Source of the DNA: Lindgomyces ingoldianus
Lineage: Eukaryota; Ascomycota; Dothideomycetes; Pleosporales; Lindgomycetaceae
Assembly: GCF_010093535.1 (NCBI RefSeq)
Contig: NW_022985169.1
Span: 1,168,589 to 1,232,588, forward strand
Reading direction: 5' to 3'
DNA: 64,000 bases
Of this stretch, positions 21,481-33,161 are shown piece by piece. The notes under the pieces are model-generated. The model saw only the letters and a program-made list of their open reading frames with translations. It did no database searches and was not told the origin of the DNA. The position numbers and the translations under genes were made by a program. The first letter of the stretch is position 1. Each line of letters opens with the position of its first letter.

Positions 21481-22700
21481 TGTTGATTGAGGTAAGTTAG
21501 TATGCGTGGTTAACGTGTGGACGTGTCGAGGATGAGACAGCGAGCGTGTGGAAAGAGCGGGCTGTTTGTGAACTGACGCGTTTTGGTGTTGTTCGAATCC
21601 AAGCCACAAAACGAGGCATCTGGAAAGGCCCCGCCATTCACGTGATATTGAAATTTATACAGAGGTCAATGCTCGATCGGGATACATCAATTCACTTTCC
21701 GATCTCCTCTCGTAATGAGGTTTTCATGGCGTCATCATAACGCACCCGTGCACTCGAAAGCAAGGGCTAGTTGAAAGAGTGTACAAAATGGAGGCTCTCA
21801 ATAAGCTTCCCATGCTTCTCTTACACTAACATCCACGGCTCCTTGATCCTTTGCCTTGAACCTAGTATTCACGCAGCTCAAGCATTTTTAAAGACTATCT
21901 TGCAAACACCGAGCAGACTGAATAGCAAGCAAATTGGCGCCAACAACCTCTCACCAAGGCGGCCATCTTCAAGTCAGAGCTCCTCCGGGTCTGTGGCCCC
22001 CAATAATGCCATGAATCGCACAAATCCCTCCGTCCCGCGTCCCGATTAAATCGACGGCTCTCCCGCCGACTTCTCTGGCACTGACCCAGTTCACGTTGCA
22101 GATAGTGGCTTTGACATTCCACGAGAGGCAAGCGATCGAGGGTTCAATGGGGAGGTCACGACGGGCACTAGAGACCATTGCGGAGCAAATCGAGAAGAGC
22201 TTGAATGATGCAGGATATGACCTAAGAACAAAAGGGCACGACCAGTACGCGAAGCATGTTAAGCGAAAGGATCCTTAGGCGGAGGTGGCACATGGAGACT
22301 ACAGCGTTCAGCTCGCACCAGGAGAGGAGGAGGGTTGGGCAAGAAGAACTATTGAATAGGAGAGGGGCAGTAAATAGTCAATGTTGTTGATTCTGCTCAA
22401 ACGCTTTTATATCAAAGGAGGATCATCCTATATAATTTAACTTCTCAAGGCAGACACTCTGTCAAAACAACTCTCACTTGATGAGTTCCTGATAGCTTGC
22501 ATTCAAGTAAAGTTAGTTACGGTAGAATCGTGGAAGCCTAGTCATCACGAGGCCCTCCTCACATGATACCGCGTCCCCAAGCGAGTGGACGATCTACTGG
22601 CCCGTGCGCAAACGAGCTGCGAGGACGAAACCACCACAACTAGATTGCTGCCTCCATCCTCCACTATCAATATTATATCCTAGGATAACAACGCGCCAAC
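21481..22700. other. 1.2-kb intergenic region with a doubtful short ORF
   Basis: This lies between the divergent MZT1 and histone-variant starts. A frame at 22096-22278 (ending KGHDQYAKHVKRKDP) and a Ser-rich one ending near 22049 look weakly protein-like but have no start or splice chain that joins them. No family is recognised. Both promoters should lie here. Confidence 0.45.
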
Positions 22701-23477
22701 ATGGTGCAACCGCGCCCCCAACAGTTCGGCGGTACGCCTCGCTTTACAGGTGTGCCTAGCGCGAGCGGCCACCCCATCAGCAATGCCGTCCCATCGTCAG
22801 CGGCTTCTCCTTCAACTGCGAGAGCTCGCCAACTTGGGTTGGGCGTTGGGTATGGAATGGGGCTCGGCAGCAAGGGTTTAGGCAAGGGCAAAGCTTTCAG
22901 AAGGCACAAGTGAGTAGATTGAAGCTATACCGTATAGGAAGGTTGCTGCTCACGCCATTACAGGAAGATACCGCGGGATACCATTCGTGGAGTGACTAAA
23001 GGTGACATCCGGTACGTTCACATTCTGTGTACCCTTGTTTACTCTTTTACTCTCTTGCTTTCTTCCCTTCCTCTCTAACAAATATTCTCTCAGTCGCCTC
23101 GCCCGCAGGGGTGGTGTCAAGCGTATCTCTGGAATGATTTACGAAGACGTCCGTCAAGTTCTCAAGTCACGACTGGAGATAGTATGCCCTAGCCCCGATT
23201 TATGTATTTGACATGTATGCTCACTGTAACAAAGATCTTAAAGGACATCGTCGCGATCGTAGGTGAGATTCCTCGCAATTCTCCTTATTGCAGTATCCGT
23301 GGGTTAATGGGAGTAGAACATAGCGGCCGGAAGACCGTGTCCATACAAGACGTAATTTTCACATTGAATAGGGTATGTGATACGTCTTGCAGCATTTCTA
23401 GATATGAAGCTTACCTATTGCTACAGCTCGGACGCCCGTTATACGGCTTTGAACCGTCGATGCGAATGCTATCATGA
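22701..23477 (+). CDS. Divergent histone H4 variant with N-terminal extension
   Basis: Six exons (22701-22909, 22964-23011, 23094-23181, 23235-23262, 23317-23372, 23427-23477) give 159 residues. The first 50 or so are a Pro/Ser/Ala-rich extension absent from canonical H4. The tail [20 protein letters not shown] replaces the canonical GGKGLGKGGAKRHRKILRD, and the fold continues [58 protein letters not shown] and then EPSMRMLS instead of GG. The positions of K8, K12 and K20 keep Lys; K5 and K16 appear changed (K16 to Arg). Filamentous ascomycetes carry such a gene; Neurospora has one named hH4v. Its function is unknown. All six exons are in phase, the fold has no broken segment, and splice sites are normal, so it looks functional. 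Confidence 0.92.
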
Positions 23478-24005
23478 GGGATATAGTAGCTTAGGCGTTT
23501 CGTCCAAGGGAGTTCTTGGTTTGATATTTATTCTCTCTCGGAATTACACTCTCGGCCTAGCCCATATGTGGCAGCGTTTTATCTCCTTCGTCTGTCTCAC
23601 ACCATTTCTAGGAGTCTCGAGGGCGGGATTGGATTCTCCAATTCTTTGCTCGTAGTCACCAAACACTACCAGGGGCAATGGTACACAGGTCCATGATACT
23701 GAGATTTCTAGTATGATGAAGGCCGTGATGCGTCCGATGCTCTCCAATTTCGTTACCGTTAGCAAACCAACCGTACCGCCAACGCCTCTCCAGATTCACC
23801 GACAAGGTGGAAATACACAAATTTGCCTTTAAAAGGATAATAAGAAGTTGTTATAAAAATGCTTTGAAAAAAAAAAAGGGGAAAGCCAGCGGGCTCTAGG
23901 TATCCGTTGCAATCTTGTCTGTGCAGTTCATCATCATGAAACAATTTATCAACGAGGAGTCGAGTCATTTACGCAGTCCCATCCCCCAGGATAGACATCC
24001 AACAC
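23478..24005. other. Convergent intergenic spacer
   Basis: This lies between the H4 variant and the F-box/2EXR-like gene. A run of 12 A sits near 23867-23878. No coding signal was found. Confidence 0.5.
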
Positions 24006-25046
24006 TCACCACTTGCCCAAGTACCATTTCAAGTACGCCACCCTCTTATCCCACTCATTTCCTGGCCACAAAGGTTGCATACGCTTGAAATCTTTGTCAA
24101 GACTCTCCAACATATTCAGTGCCTCCTTCTTCATCACAGCCTTCTGTCCGGCGTCAAGACTGGTGGCCTGCTGAACGCAGGGTAAAGGGAAGACACCAAG
24201 CGAACCCTTCAAGAACTTCTCAAGTCGATACCCGACCGAAGGCCATGCTGACCCCCACCACAACTCCGATTCCCTATTACTGACGTCCATTTTATACTGC
24301 CAGCGAATTCCGTAATGCGCTGGTTTGCCACACCATTGGAACCAGCCAGCCAGTCGGCAGAAACTCATGAAGTGGTCTTTGTGCTGTGATCCTTTCACTT
24401 CATAAGGGTTTCCGAATTGACGGCACTCATTCCACGCATCTAGCATAGAGCGTGGATCCCAAGACCAGAGCTCCTCAAGAACAGCTCCGATCTCGATTTC
24501 AAGCAGGATGTTGCGGTTCCTAGTTAGAAAAAGCCGGTGCGCAATGGGTAATCTTTCAATCGATTGTTTGATGCCCTTGAATTCGAGGGCGTGGGTGTGA
24601 AAAGTAAAGGCAGCTCGGCTGTACCATTCATAGGCTGCTTCGTGGCGAATCGCGCGAGATACGCGGAGGAGTTTTGGGGCGCAAGAAATAGAAGGGTAAT
24701 AAGGATCGAGGATATAGCGGTATATTATTATTCGGATCTCTGACGGGAGATCGGCGAGACATGGTTTGGAGGGGTCCGCGGGCTTGATGGTGAATGCTTC
24801 GGCACGGCGGAGCAGTTGGATTAATTCGCGTTCACTGTCGGAAATGGAAGACGGTCTTTTCAATTCCTTCATAACTGCTGGCTTCTGGGCTCTTGGACTT
24901 GCTCTTGTTACAGACGAGGCTGTAGGGCGAGTGTAGGAAGGTGTAGACATGGCAATAGAGACAGGTTGAGTAAAGGGATTTAGCAGGAGTGAAGTTCTGG
25001 GTGTGGACTTATATGGTGAATTTCCTACACCAGATGCGTCAAACAT
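24006..25046 (-). CDS. F-box/2EXR-like hypothetical protein
   Basis: A single exon encodes 346 residues from the ATG at 25046; a later ATG (MSTPSYTRPTASS, 24950) is an alternative start. After a disordered Ser/Pro/Arg-rich stretch, residues about 95-160 read LADLPSEIRIIIYRYIL, then PKLLRVSRAIRHEAAYEWYS and FTFHTHALEF. This LPxEIR..IY..L...PxLLxVSRxIRxEA pattern is that of the fungal 2EXR/F-box-like proteins, a large expanded group with no known substrates. The rest is Trp-rich (WFQWCGKPAHYGIRWQYKM) and has no named motif. There are no introns and no damage. The start is only about 185 bp from MLH1, in divergent orientation. Confidence 0.72.
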   Translation of the reverse strand: MFDASGVGNSPYKSTPRTSLLLNPFTQPVSIAMSTPSYTRPTASSVTRASPRAQKPAVMKELKRPSSISDSERELIQLLRRAEAFTIKPADPSKPCLADLPSEIRIIIYRYILDPYYPSISCAPKLLRVSRAIRHEAAYEWYSRAAFTFHTHALEFKGIKQSIERLPIAHRLFLTRNRNILLEIEIGAVLEELWSWDPRSMLDAWNECRQFGNPYEVKGSQHKDHFMSFCRLAGWFQWCGKPAHYGIRWQYKMDVSNRESELWWGSAWPSVGYRLEKFLKGSLGVFPLPCVQQATSLDAGQKAVMKKEALNMLESLDKDFKRMQPLWPGNEWDKRVAYLKWYLGKW

Positions 25047-25231
25047 TAGGCAGAGTCGCTAGTACTCATTTGTAGAAGGAACAACTAACGTTAGGCAGCA
25101 TGCTCGTAATTACCCCGCCACTTTGAGGTTGGGTTCACGTGATCGCGTGTCGTCGCTCTTTCCATCACGCTTCTTTCTTCTCCATTCCTAACCCAACACC
25201 AACCTCATCTATCTAACTCTCATTGGTAATC
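25047..25231. promoter_or_regulatory. Compact divergent promoter, F-box-like / MLH1
   Basis: Only 185 bp separates the two start codons, so promoter elements and both 5' UTRs overlap. The MLH1 side is pyrimidine-rich with short repeats of TCTTTC/TTCTTC type just before the ATG, as is common for fungal housekeeping genes. Confidence 0.55.
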
Positions 25232-27550
25232 ATGCCTGATGACATGGAGATTGAATCTTCCCTGCCTCGCGGCACCAAGCGAAAAGCCGACGAATTGGCA
25301 CCCCTTCCAGCCCCTCGCCGAATCAAAGCGCTCTCTCAAGACGTCGTAAATAAGATAGCAGCAGGAGAGATCATCGTTGCACCTGTGCACGCCCTGAAGG
25401 AGTTGGTTGAGAATGCAGTTGATGCGGGCTCAACTGCGTTAGAGGTTGTGGTCAAAGATGGCGGTCTGAAATTCCTCCAAATCACAGACAATGGACATGG
25501 CATTGATGTTTGTTGCCACCCCTTTTCAGGTTTTTCAAGCCTAACGTATGACTAGAAAGAAGACCTGTCGATTCTTTGTGAGCGATTCACTACGTCTAAG
25601 CTAAAGGCTTTCGAGGATCTCAGCTCAATTGGCACGTACGGTTTTCGCGGCGAAGCTCTGGCTAGCATCAGCCATATCGCTCATTTGAGTGTCACCACCA
25701 GGACCAAGGAGTCAAGTTGCGCTTGGAGAGCTCATTATGCAGATGGGAAGCTTGCGAGTGCGAAGCCAGGCCAAAGTGCTGAGCCTAAGCCTATCGCTGG
25801 AAGGCCTGGAACGCAAATCACTGTAACGATCGCTAAACACCCCTTTCTGAAGAATTTTTATATTTACGCACTCTAGGTTGAGGACCTGTTCTACAACATC
25901 CCCTCGCGTCGCCGTGCGTTTCGTTCTGCCAGCGAAGAGTACGCTAAAATCCTTGAACTTGTCGGCAAGTATGCCGTCCACTGCTCCGGCGTGTCATTCT
26001 CTTGCAAGAAGCAAGGAGACTCTACCATTGGCGTCTCGGTCCCAATGAGTGCTGGCACGGTCGACCGAATTCGCCAGATCCATGGGAGTAGTGTTGCCAG
26101 CGAGCTCGTTAACTTCAAGGCTGAAAATGTGCGCTGGGGCTTCAAGTGCCAGGCTTGGATTAGTAATGCTAACTATATCTCGAAACGAACAACTCTGCTA
26201 TTATTTATCAATCACCGAGCGGTTGAATCTGCAACTATTAAAAAGGCCGTCGAGCAGACATACGCTACGTTCCTCCCCAAGGGCGGGCACCCTTTCATTT
26301 ACCTGAGTCTTGATATCGACCCTCAACGCGTGGACGTTAATGTGCACCCGACGAAGCGAGAGGTTCATTTTCTAAACGAAGACGAGATCATTGCTATCAT
26401 CTGCGACGAGATGTGCGATAGTTTGAGCAAGGTTGACACAAGCCGGTCATTCATGACACAGTCTCTGCTCACCAACCCCAAAGTACCATTAGTGACTCCC
26501 ATGAAGCAGACGATTCCTGGTACACCAACGACAGGAGACACCTCCGACCGTAGTAGCACGAAACCCACCTCAAAGACAGCTACAAGGAAGCCATATGAAA
26601 ACAATCTTGTCCGCACCGATGCCTCCGCTCGTAAAATAACGTCTATGCTACAACCGCATCCTTCCAGGGATGGAAATGCTGATCAGGATATCGATGACAT
26701 GGAATACGAATACACCAAAAGAGAACCAACCCCCTGTCGCTTGACCTCAATTAAAGACTTACGTGCCGAGATCAGAGACGCTATGCACAACGAACTCACG
26801 GACATCATCTCAACACATACCTTCGTCGGCATCGTTGACGAACAGAAACGCATTGCTGCTATACAAGGTGGCGTCAAGCTCTTCCTAGTAGACTACGGTA
26901 TGCTATTTAATGAGTTCTTCTACCAAGTCGGTTTGACCGACTTTGCCAACTTTGGGTCGATTCGCTTTAACCCACCGCTTCCACTTCACGACCTTCTGAA
27001 GGTCGCGGCCGACCAGGAGAAGGACAATGCTGGCGATGCAGGAGATGAAGTCAACTGGGACGAAGTTGTTGAGAGCGTAAGGGATCAGCTAATCAACCGC
27101 AGGGAGCTGCTGATGGAGTACTTCTCCATGGAGATCTCAGCAGGAGGAGAGTTGTGTTCGCTCCCATTATTGATAAAAGGCTATACACCTTCACTAGCCA
27201 AACTACCCCCGTTCTTACTCCGTCTGGGCCCGTATGTGGATTGGGAGAACGAGAAGGGATGTTTCCAGTCCTTTATACGAGAGCTAGCGTGTTTCTATGT
27301 TCCAGAGAGCTTACCTTTGCCGCGTCCCCAACCTCCGCCAACCACCATAGATGAGAATGGCGAAGGAAAAGAGTTGGTAATAGAGGAAGACCCAGGCATA
27401 ACCCTGCGAAGGAAACAAATCCGGCGAGCAATCGAATATGTCATTTTCCCGGCTTGTAAAGCAAGGCTTGTGGCTACGAAGGGGTTGTTAAGAGGGGTTG
27501 TGGAGGTCGCAAATCTGAAGGGACTTTATCGCGTTTTCGAGAGATGTTAA
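25232..27550 (+). CDS. MLH1: DNA mismatch repair protein Mlh1
   Basis: Three exons (25232-25507, 25556-25822, 25877-27550) give 738 residues. The N-terminal GHKL ATPase is complete: [20 protein letters not shown] (catalytic Glu and Mg-binding Asn), [28 protein letters not shown], and then [14 protein letters not shown]. The transducer-like part ends with the [14 protein letters not shown] motif. A disordered linker (about 345-450) leads to the C-terminal dimerisation domain and the invariant last residues FERC. Mlh1 pairs with Pms1 or Mlh3 as MutL-alpha or MutL-gamma and couples mismatch recognition by MutS homologues to strand removal; the C-terminal Cys helps form the Pms1 endonuclease site. 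Length matches yeast (769). Introns are 48 and 54 nt and in phase. Nothing suggests damage. Confidence 0.96.
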
Positions 27551-29844
27551 ACTGGATTGCACAAAAGTCAAGAGGAATTAACCGGTGGGAGGATGAAACC
27601 TGCCGGCTGGGATAGTGAAGGCTCGGTGATGGTGATGGGAGCAGCAGATTGCATGCGGCGTATGTGGTTGAAACAAACTCAACACCAATACTCATCACCA
27701 TACATACAATTTTGTGCTCCCTGTCTCTGATCACGAATGTGCCGGTAGCGCAGTGACCGAAATCGGCAATGAGTCGGTTATGGCGACGGAGCGGCTCAGG
27801 GTGCATGCAAGAGTTTGAAACAAGCACCCCAATCACCCCAACCCATTCACCCAATCGGAAGCGGCGTACATTTCCATCACCCACCCCCGTCTCTGTCACT
27901 CTGCATCCCGAACTTTCTTCCGGTCGGGCACCGGTACTTTTTGCTTTTGTCAATCTCGTTTCGACACCGTGGAGTTAACGTTTCGTGACCGTGGGAGTTC
28001 CCTCATCTTTCTCCTTGCGCTGTTCTGACCTGTCCTGAAGAGCACCCATCCATCCCTATCCTATCGCAACTTTATTGTCAAAAGTGGACCAATCCTCGGA
28101 CACGGATACTTTATCCGATCTAGATCACCACGTGTTGCACTTTCTTTATTCGGCCGTTGCAGCGACGATAGATTCGACTCTCCTAGCGAAGATGGAACGT
28201 GTCTTCAGACTTCCAGAAGCGAGTTCCAGAAGCGAGGAAGCGAGATGCGGTAAAAATAAAACCTAGCAACCAATGTTGACTCGGGAGTCTGGCCATGCCC
28301 CTAGCTCGCTTTCTCATGAACGGCTCCATATTTTGCTGATGATTGATAATTGATGACGGTGGCGATGGAAAAGGCATAAAACGCCTCTCAGCAATAAACT
28401 CCAAGTTCTTTGCCCCTGATGGACTGCACAGCACACACATTTTTCTGGCGGAAGTTGTTAAGCATTCCAATTTCATGCGAACGCGCCCGCACACGCCCTT
28501 CTCCGCACGTCGAGCACGCGAGAATGATGCGATCTGGACACGGCCCCTCCCTCAAAAAAGCAGTCAAGGAGGAACAAGCATGGGAAGATGCAGGCACCTA
28601 GAAACGGAAATATTGCGTAGGGAACAGGGTTCTTGCGCTGTGCGAATGTCGAAAAAGCATGACTGTGTAGGTGCTAGTCGCCGAGCGTGCCCACTAAACA
28701 ACGGTTAGTCGGGCAGGCTTGTAATGCTGCCATTGATAGAATTGTAGGCCGTGAGGAATTGTTGAAATTGGAATTGTGAATGCTCGTTTACACTGTCCCG
28801 TGTTTCAAGTGATAGTTAGAGGCTGATATAGGGATATAGCATGAGACATAAGAACCAGCGGCACAGCAGACCTTGGGATAAGGTGAAACTTATCGACCGG
28901 CGAGGCGGGGCGAACACTCTTGGACCTCGGTCGGATACAGACCTTGAAAACCGACCAAGGATTTGGACGCTGAGCTGGCGACACGTTGAAGGACAAGACA
29001 CACAAGTCAAGCTAACAAGGACCAGATGCGTTCGGTGATGAAACGAACTATTTTCTCACAGCCCATGTGGTAAGTAGCACGGCTTTTAGATCGCAGTACA
29101 CTCGTACAGCAGTAAGAACTAGACAATATGATACAAGCGAAAATCTTAAGTGCAGATATGCACAGCGAATAGAAGGAGACGAGAGAAGTGGTATCGCTAC
29201 GATCGAAGGAAAAATGCACGCATGAAACGCGAACAGTGGCCTGCCCAATCGTGAAATTTCGTAGCAAACCTGGAGAGTATCCAACAAACACCTTAGGCCA
29301 TGAACTCCTTACTTTAATCCAGGACAAAGGAAATAGCCCGCAATTGCCGGTGATGGTTGAGCCAGTTCTCGCCGCAACGGCATGTGCAAACTCAAAGAAG
29401 AGACCCGAAGGATAACCATATCTAAAGCCACTATAGCAGAAGTGGCTTGAACTGAAGATCGATGACCGTGACCGTGACCGCCACATCCAACTTTTGTCTC
29501 ACTTGACTCGAAACTAATACGTGAAGTAGTGTGCTTATGGCCTGTAAGTCGCCGAAGCAGTCGTTATGTCCCTCTAGCCAACAAATGGATTTTAGGAGAC
29601 AATTCGAAATGCAGGGTGTTTTGTGCGTGCAAGGCATTTGTCGCCGTCTGGTGGCGCACAATAGCCCCAGCCGGTTTTCGTGGTATCCCTGCACAAGTGT
29701 GCGCAGCTCTGCAGCTGCTTTTTAAGGCGCGATCGAATGATTCTCAAATTTCAGATTCGAGAGTCGAATGGAAGCGGTGTTTTTCGTAAGGGAAATGTTG
29801 AATTAAGGGGAGCTGAAATGATTCGCCATCAAACATTCCAGTCC
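27551..29844. other. 2.3-kb convergent intergenic region
   Basis: This lies between the tails of MLH1 and TSC1. Frames such as 27474-27953 and 29007-29486 on the minus strand lack any family features. No repeats or RNA genes were recognised. Confidence 0.45.
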
Positions 29845-32800
29845 TCATATGATTCCCTTCAAACGGAAGCCCCCTGTTTTGGTTTGTTTCTGCTTCTCCT
29901 CTTTGGGTTCTTTTACTTTCTTCCCGATGTTCTGAGCGCCACCTATTACCATCGTCAGCCATTCGATACTTCAATGTGAAAAGAGCTCAATGCTTACCAC
30001 GCCCGTATACACGGACCTCTGATTTTGATGAAACCTTTTTCTTCTCGTCTCCCTTGCTACTACTGGTGGACACTGAGAAAGCGCTCTTACTACTCGATAG
30101 CACGGTCTCGGTTGCGTTCGGGGCTTGGAATTGCGCATTCAGAGAGGACTCGTAAGCTGCAGAGAAATCCTGCCCATGCTGAGGGGTACCTGGTTCTTTT
30201 GGCGACTTTTGAGCTGCCAAGGACTCAAGGCGCACTGGACGGGCAGGGTAATTGGCTGTAGAGGGGCTGTTGCTAGAAACGGGAGAATGGTACTCATTAT
30301 AATAGTCATACTCCTCAAGTTGGTGCTCTGAGGTGATTGGTGGCAGATACTTGGAGTTGTATGGAGCAACGTTAACGTTACCTTGGCGAATACTAAAGTT
30401 TCGATTGAGTGATTCCTTTTCGAGGTCCTGGTAACTGGGTTTGTCCTGGAGGTGCCTAAAGCCGGCCTGTTGATCACCCTCAAGATCGTGATATTTCATT
30501 TCTAGCTCCGTGTATTGCTCCAAAAGGCGGTAGTGGGTTTTCTTCATCTGCTGTAGTTTCGCATTGTTTGCGGCCATCGCTGAATCGAGCATCTGCTGAA
30601 CGGAAGGAGATAGTTGACCAGGCCTCCCAGCATTTTTTTCCGCCACCTGTAAGCGGGACTCAAGCTCCCTGATGCGCCGTTCGTACGCTTTGATAGACCG
30701 TTCTCTCTCCTGCTCTCGGCTGCTCAGTCTCATGTTCGCGACTTCTAACTCGTTACGTAATTCGTTTCGCTCTTTCACAAGGTCTTGTAGATCCTTGCTC
30801 TGGTCTTCAAACATCATAACTTTATCCTGTACCGCCTCGAGGTCGCGCCGAACGTTGCCGTAATCCACGAGCTCGATCTCTAACGCTCGTGTTCTTTGTT
30901 GGGCCCTCAATTGCTCAGCCTCGGCCTTCTCAACCATCCTCTTTAGGTGCTCGCAATCTTGCTGAGTCTTCTGAAGTTCAAATCGTAAACTGTCTTCGTC
31001 GCCATGCCACACCTTTTGGTCTTCCCTATATGCTCTGACCTTCGCACTGAGCTCGCCCTCCCACTTTTTGGACTGGGTTCGGCTGATAAGGGTTTCTTTC
31101 TTCAACTGGGTGTATAACTCGTTTGCCTTGGCCAGTCTTGCTTTGAGAGCTCGGTTAGTGTTGATTAGATTTTGAGTCTCTGCCTCTGCCGTTGCCTCTT
31201 TAATATTCTTCCTCTGTAATTGGCCAATATGAGCCAAATGCTGCAGTTTCAGATACCGCTCGAAATTGAGGTCGTTTCGCAAGAGCATGATCTCCCTCTG
31301 CAAAGAAGCCATACTCTGGTTCTGGAATTCCGAGTGTGTAGGCGAGTTAGACCCTGTTGTCAAGGCCTGTGCAAAGTTCTCCAGGCGGGGAGGAGGGGTC
31401 GGCAGTTGTGGACCAGTCAAAGAGAGACCAGGCTTAGCGTTTTGCTTCTTCTCGTCCTTTGCAGGTGGTAAGGTTGGACTATCCAGGACGTCCTGGCTTT
31501 TCAATAACGGAGAAGCAGATTTAGAGGATTTCACAGATTTGCTTCTTGGAGGAGGAGGAAAATCTAAGTGGTCTGGTTGGCCATTCGCTGAGGCGGCAAA
31601 CATGGTTGATTGAGTATTTCGCCAGCTGGCTGCGGACTCACTGGTGGCGATCCCGTCATCTTCGAGCGTGAAATCTGCCTGTGAGATGCGTTTTGAAGGA
31701 GGGACAGGAAGGTCGGGCAGCTTAGTAGTAGGCGGCGGCCCGGGGTCGTCCAGTGTTGTCGAGACAGCAATGCAAAGGTCCATGCATTCCGTAACCACAT
31801 CTGCAGGGTCGCTCTTGAGCCAACGGTTCTCGTTCAGCTCATCCTCGATGGTCGTTGTGAACATGTTTGGATGCAATCGGTGAACGCGCCGGTAAGGTTC
31901 TGTTCTCCGGTGAATCAAATCCTGGTCCAAATCAAAGTCATCAGCACCTGGAAAGTCCAACGATTTAAGAAATTTCCTTGACTTTCGTATGAAGCTCATG
32001 AAGTTGAGAGGAAAGAGACCGTAGAGAAACGTGAAGTAGTGGAGCAAGCCTGGTGCAGAGTTGTCAAGGAAGTCCGAGGACTGTTCCGCCTTCTCCCACT
32101 GTTGGTCAGAATCATCGTCCTCATCTGAACTCTCTTCCGTGTGGCCTTCTGATGCCCCACTGGTGCTGTTGGCATCACCAGAGGTAGCAAACTTGTCCCA
32201 ACAGAGAAGTCTGCTGTAGATTAGGAACAGCTTGGCAATGCGGTGGTCGGAGGTCAATGAGCTAGAGATGTGCGGAAGGAACATGATGAGAACCATCAGC
32301 GCAAGCTCGATCACGGTAGACGACGTGTCGATTAGTAGACACTTTTCGAGATGCTGGATAAGATTTGTTTCGAGGACAAGGTAGAGATGTGGTGGTTGCA
32401 ACCGTACAAATGCGCTGAGGAGATTCAACGCCTGGATGCGGTGTGCCTTATGCAGGAAAAGATCATCTAGAAGAAGGAGGAGTTCCTGCACGGGTTAGTA
32501 GTGGGGCAGGCCATTTCGTCGTTAGGAGCATACCTTGGGTTTTCTTCGACCAAATGCTACAAGGACAGACTCCAGCTCGTGAGACACGAACTCGTCTGCA
32601 GGTGAAATGACGTCGTCAGCAGCAGAAGGAATCTTCGTCCTGGCAAGGTAGACATCCAGCACCTTCCTTGAGAAGTGGCCAGATATCCAGGCAAGCTCGC
32701 CATCCTTGTCCTCGTCTGCGTCGAAGACCAATATGCTTTGGAGAATCTCTCGAGCGTCTTCTATCTCGTGCCTCTTGTAGCCCGTGCCATCTATGGTCGG

Positions 32801-33161
32801 TTTTACTACCAAACCCCACCACTCGGCCAATCGCGCTTCATTGGTGAGGGCTGGGCGCACCAGTCGCAGCGCGCTGAGGAAGGAGCCATGCTTGTCTGGG
32901 ACGCCAGCAACATGTTTTCGGTACAGCGAGAGCAGGTCCTCATGGAAGCGCTGTGAATCGTGGTCCTCTATGTCAGGGTTGCGGTCGAGGAATGCCTCAA
33001 TGGTCTGGTGGAGCTCGTCCGGCAGAGGGTACGGAACGGTGGGCGCGGAGAAGGTCGAGGTCAGCGCCTTGACGGCTTCTCGCATCGATCTAGGAGAATA
33101 TATGTAAGCCGGCGATGGGAGAGGAGAGAAAGAGTTGCAGGCTGACTCACCCCGTCGCCAT
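29845..33161 (-). CDS. TSC1: Hamartin homologue Tsc1
   Basis: Four exons (33161-33151, 33089-32534, 32485-29998, 29942-29845) give 1050 residues. Exon 1 is an 11-nt micro-exon; joined, the start reads MATGSMREAVKAL. The N-terminal helical-repeat domain (about 15-330) contains ELLLLLDDLFLHKAHRIQAL and ELALMVLIMFLPHISSSL, as in fungal hamartin (PF04388). An acidic, low-complexity middle is followed by a long coiled coil (about 580-860), starting near MASLQREIMLLRNDLNFERY. The last exon supplies GGAQNIGKKVKEPKEEKQ, a conserved Lys-rich tail that would be lost if the frame were read to the TGA at 29987. Tsc1 stabilises Tsc2, the GAP for Rheb, and so restrains TORC1; in fission yeast it governs amino-acid uptake and nitrogen response. 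Confidence 0.92.

Noticed and set aside
22096..22278. Plus-strand frame ending in KGHDQYAKHVKRKDP
   Set aside because: It has no upstream ATG exon that joins in phase and no recognised family. Left as a note in the intergenic entry.
29007..29486. Minus-strand frame of 159 codons downstream of TSC1
   Set aside because: Ser/Cys/Phe-rich composition without motif, between two convergent genes; most likely chance.
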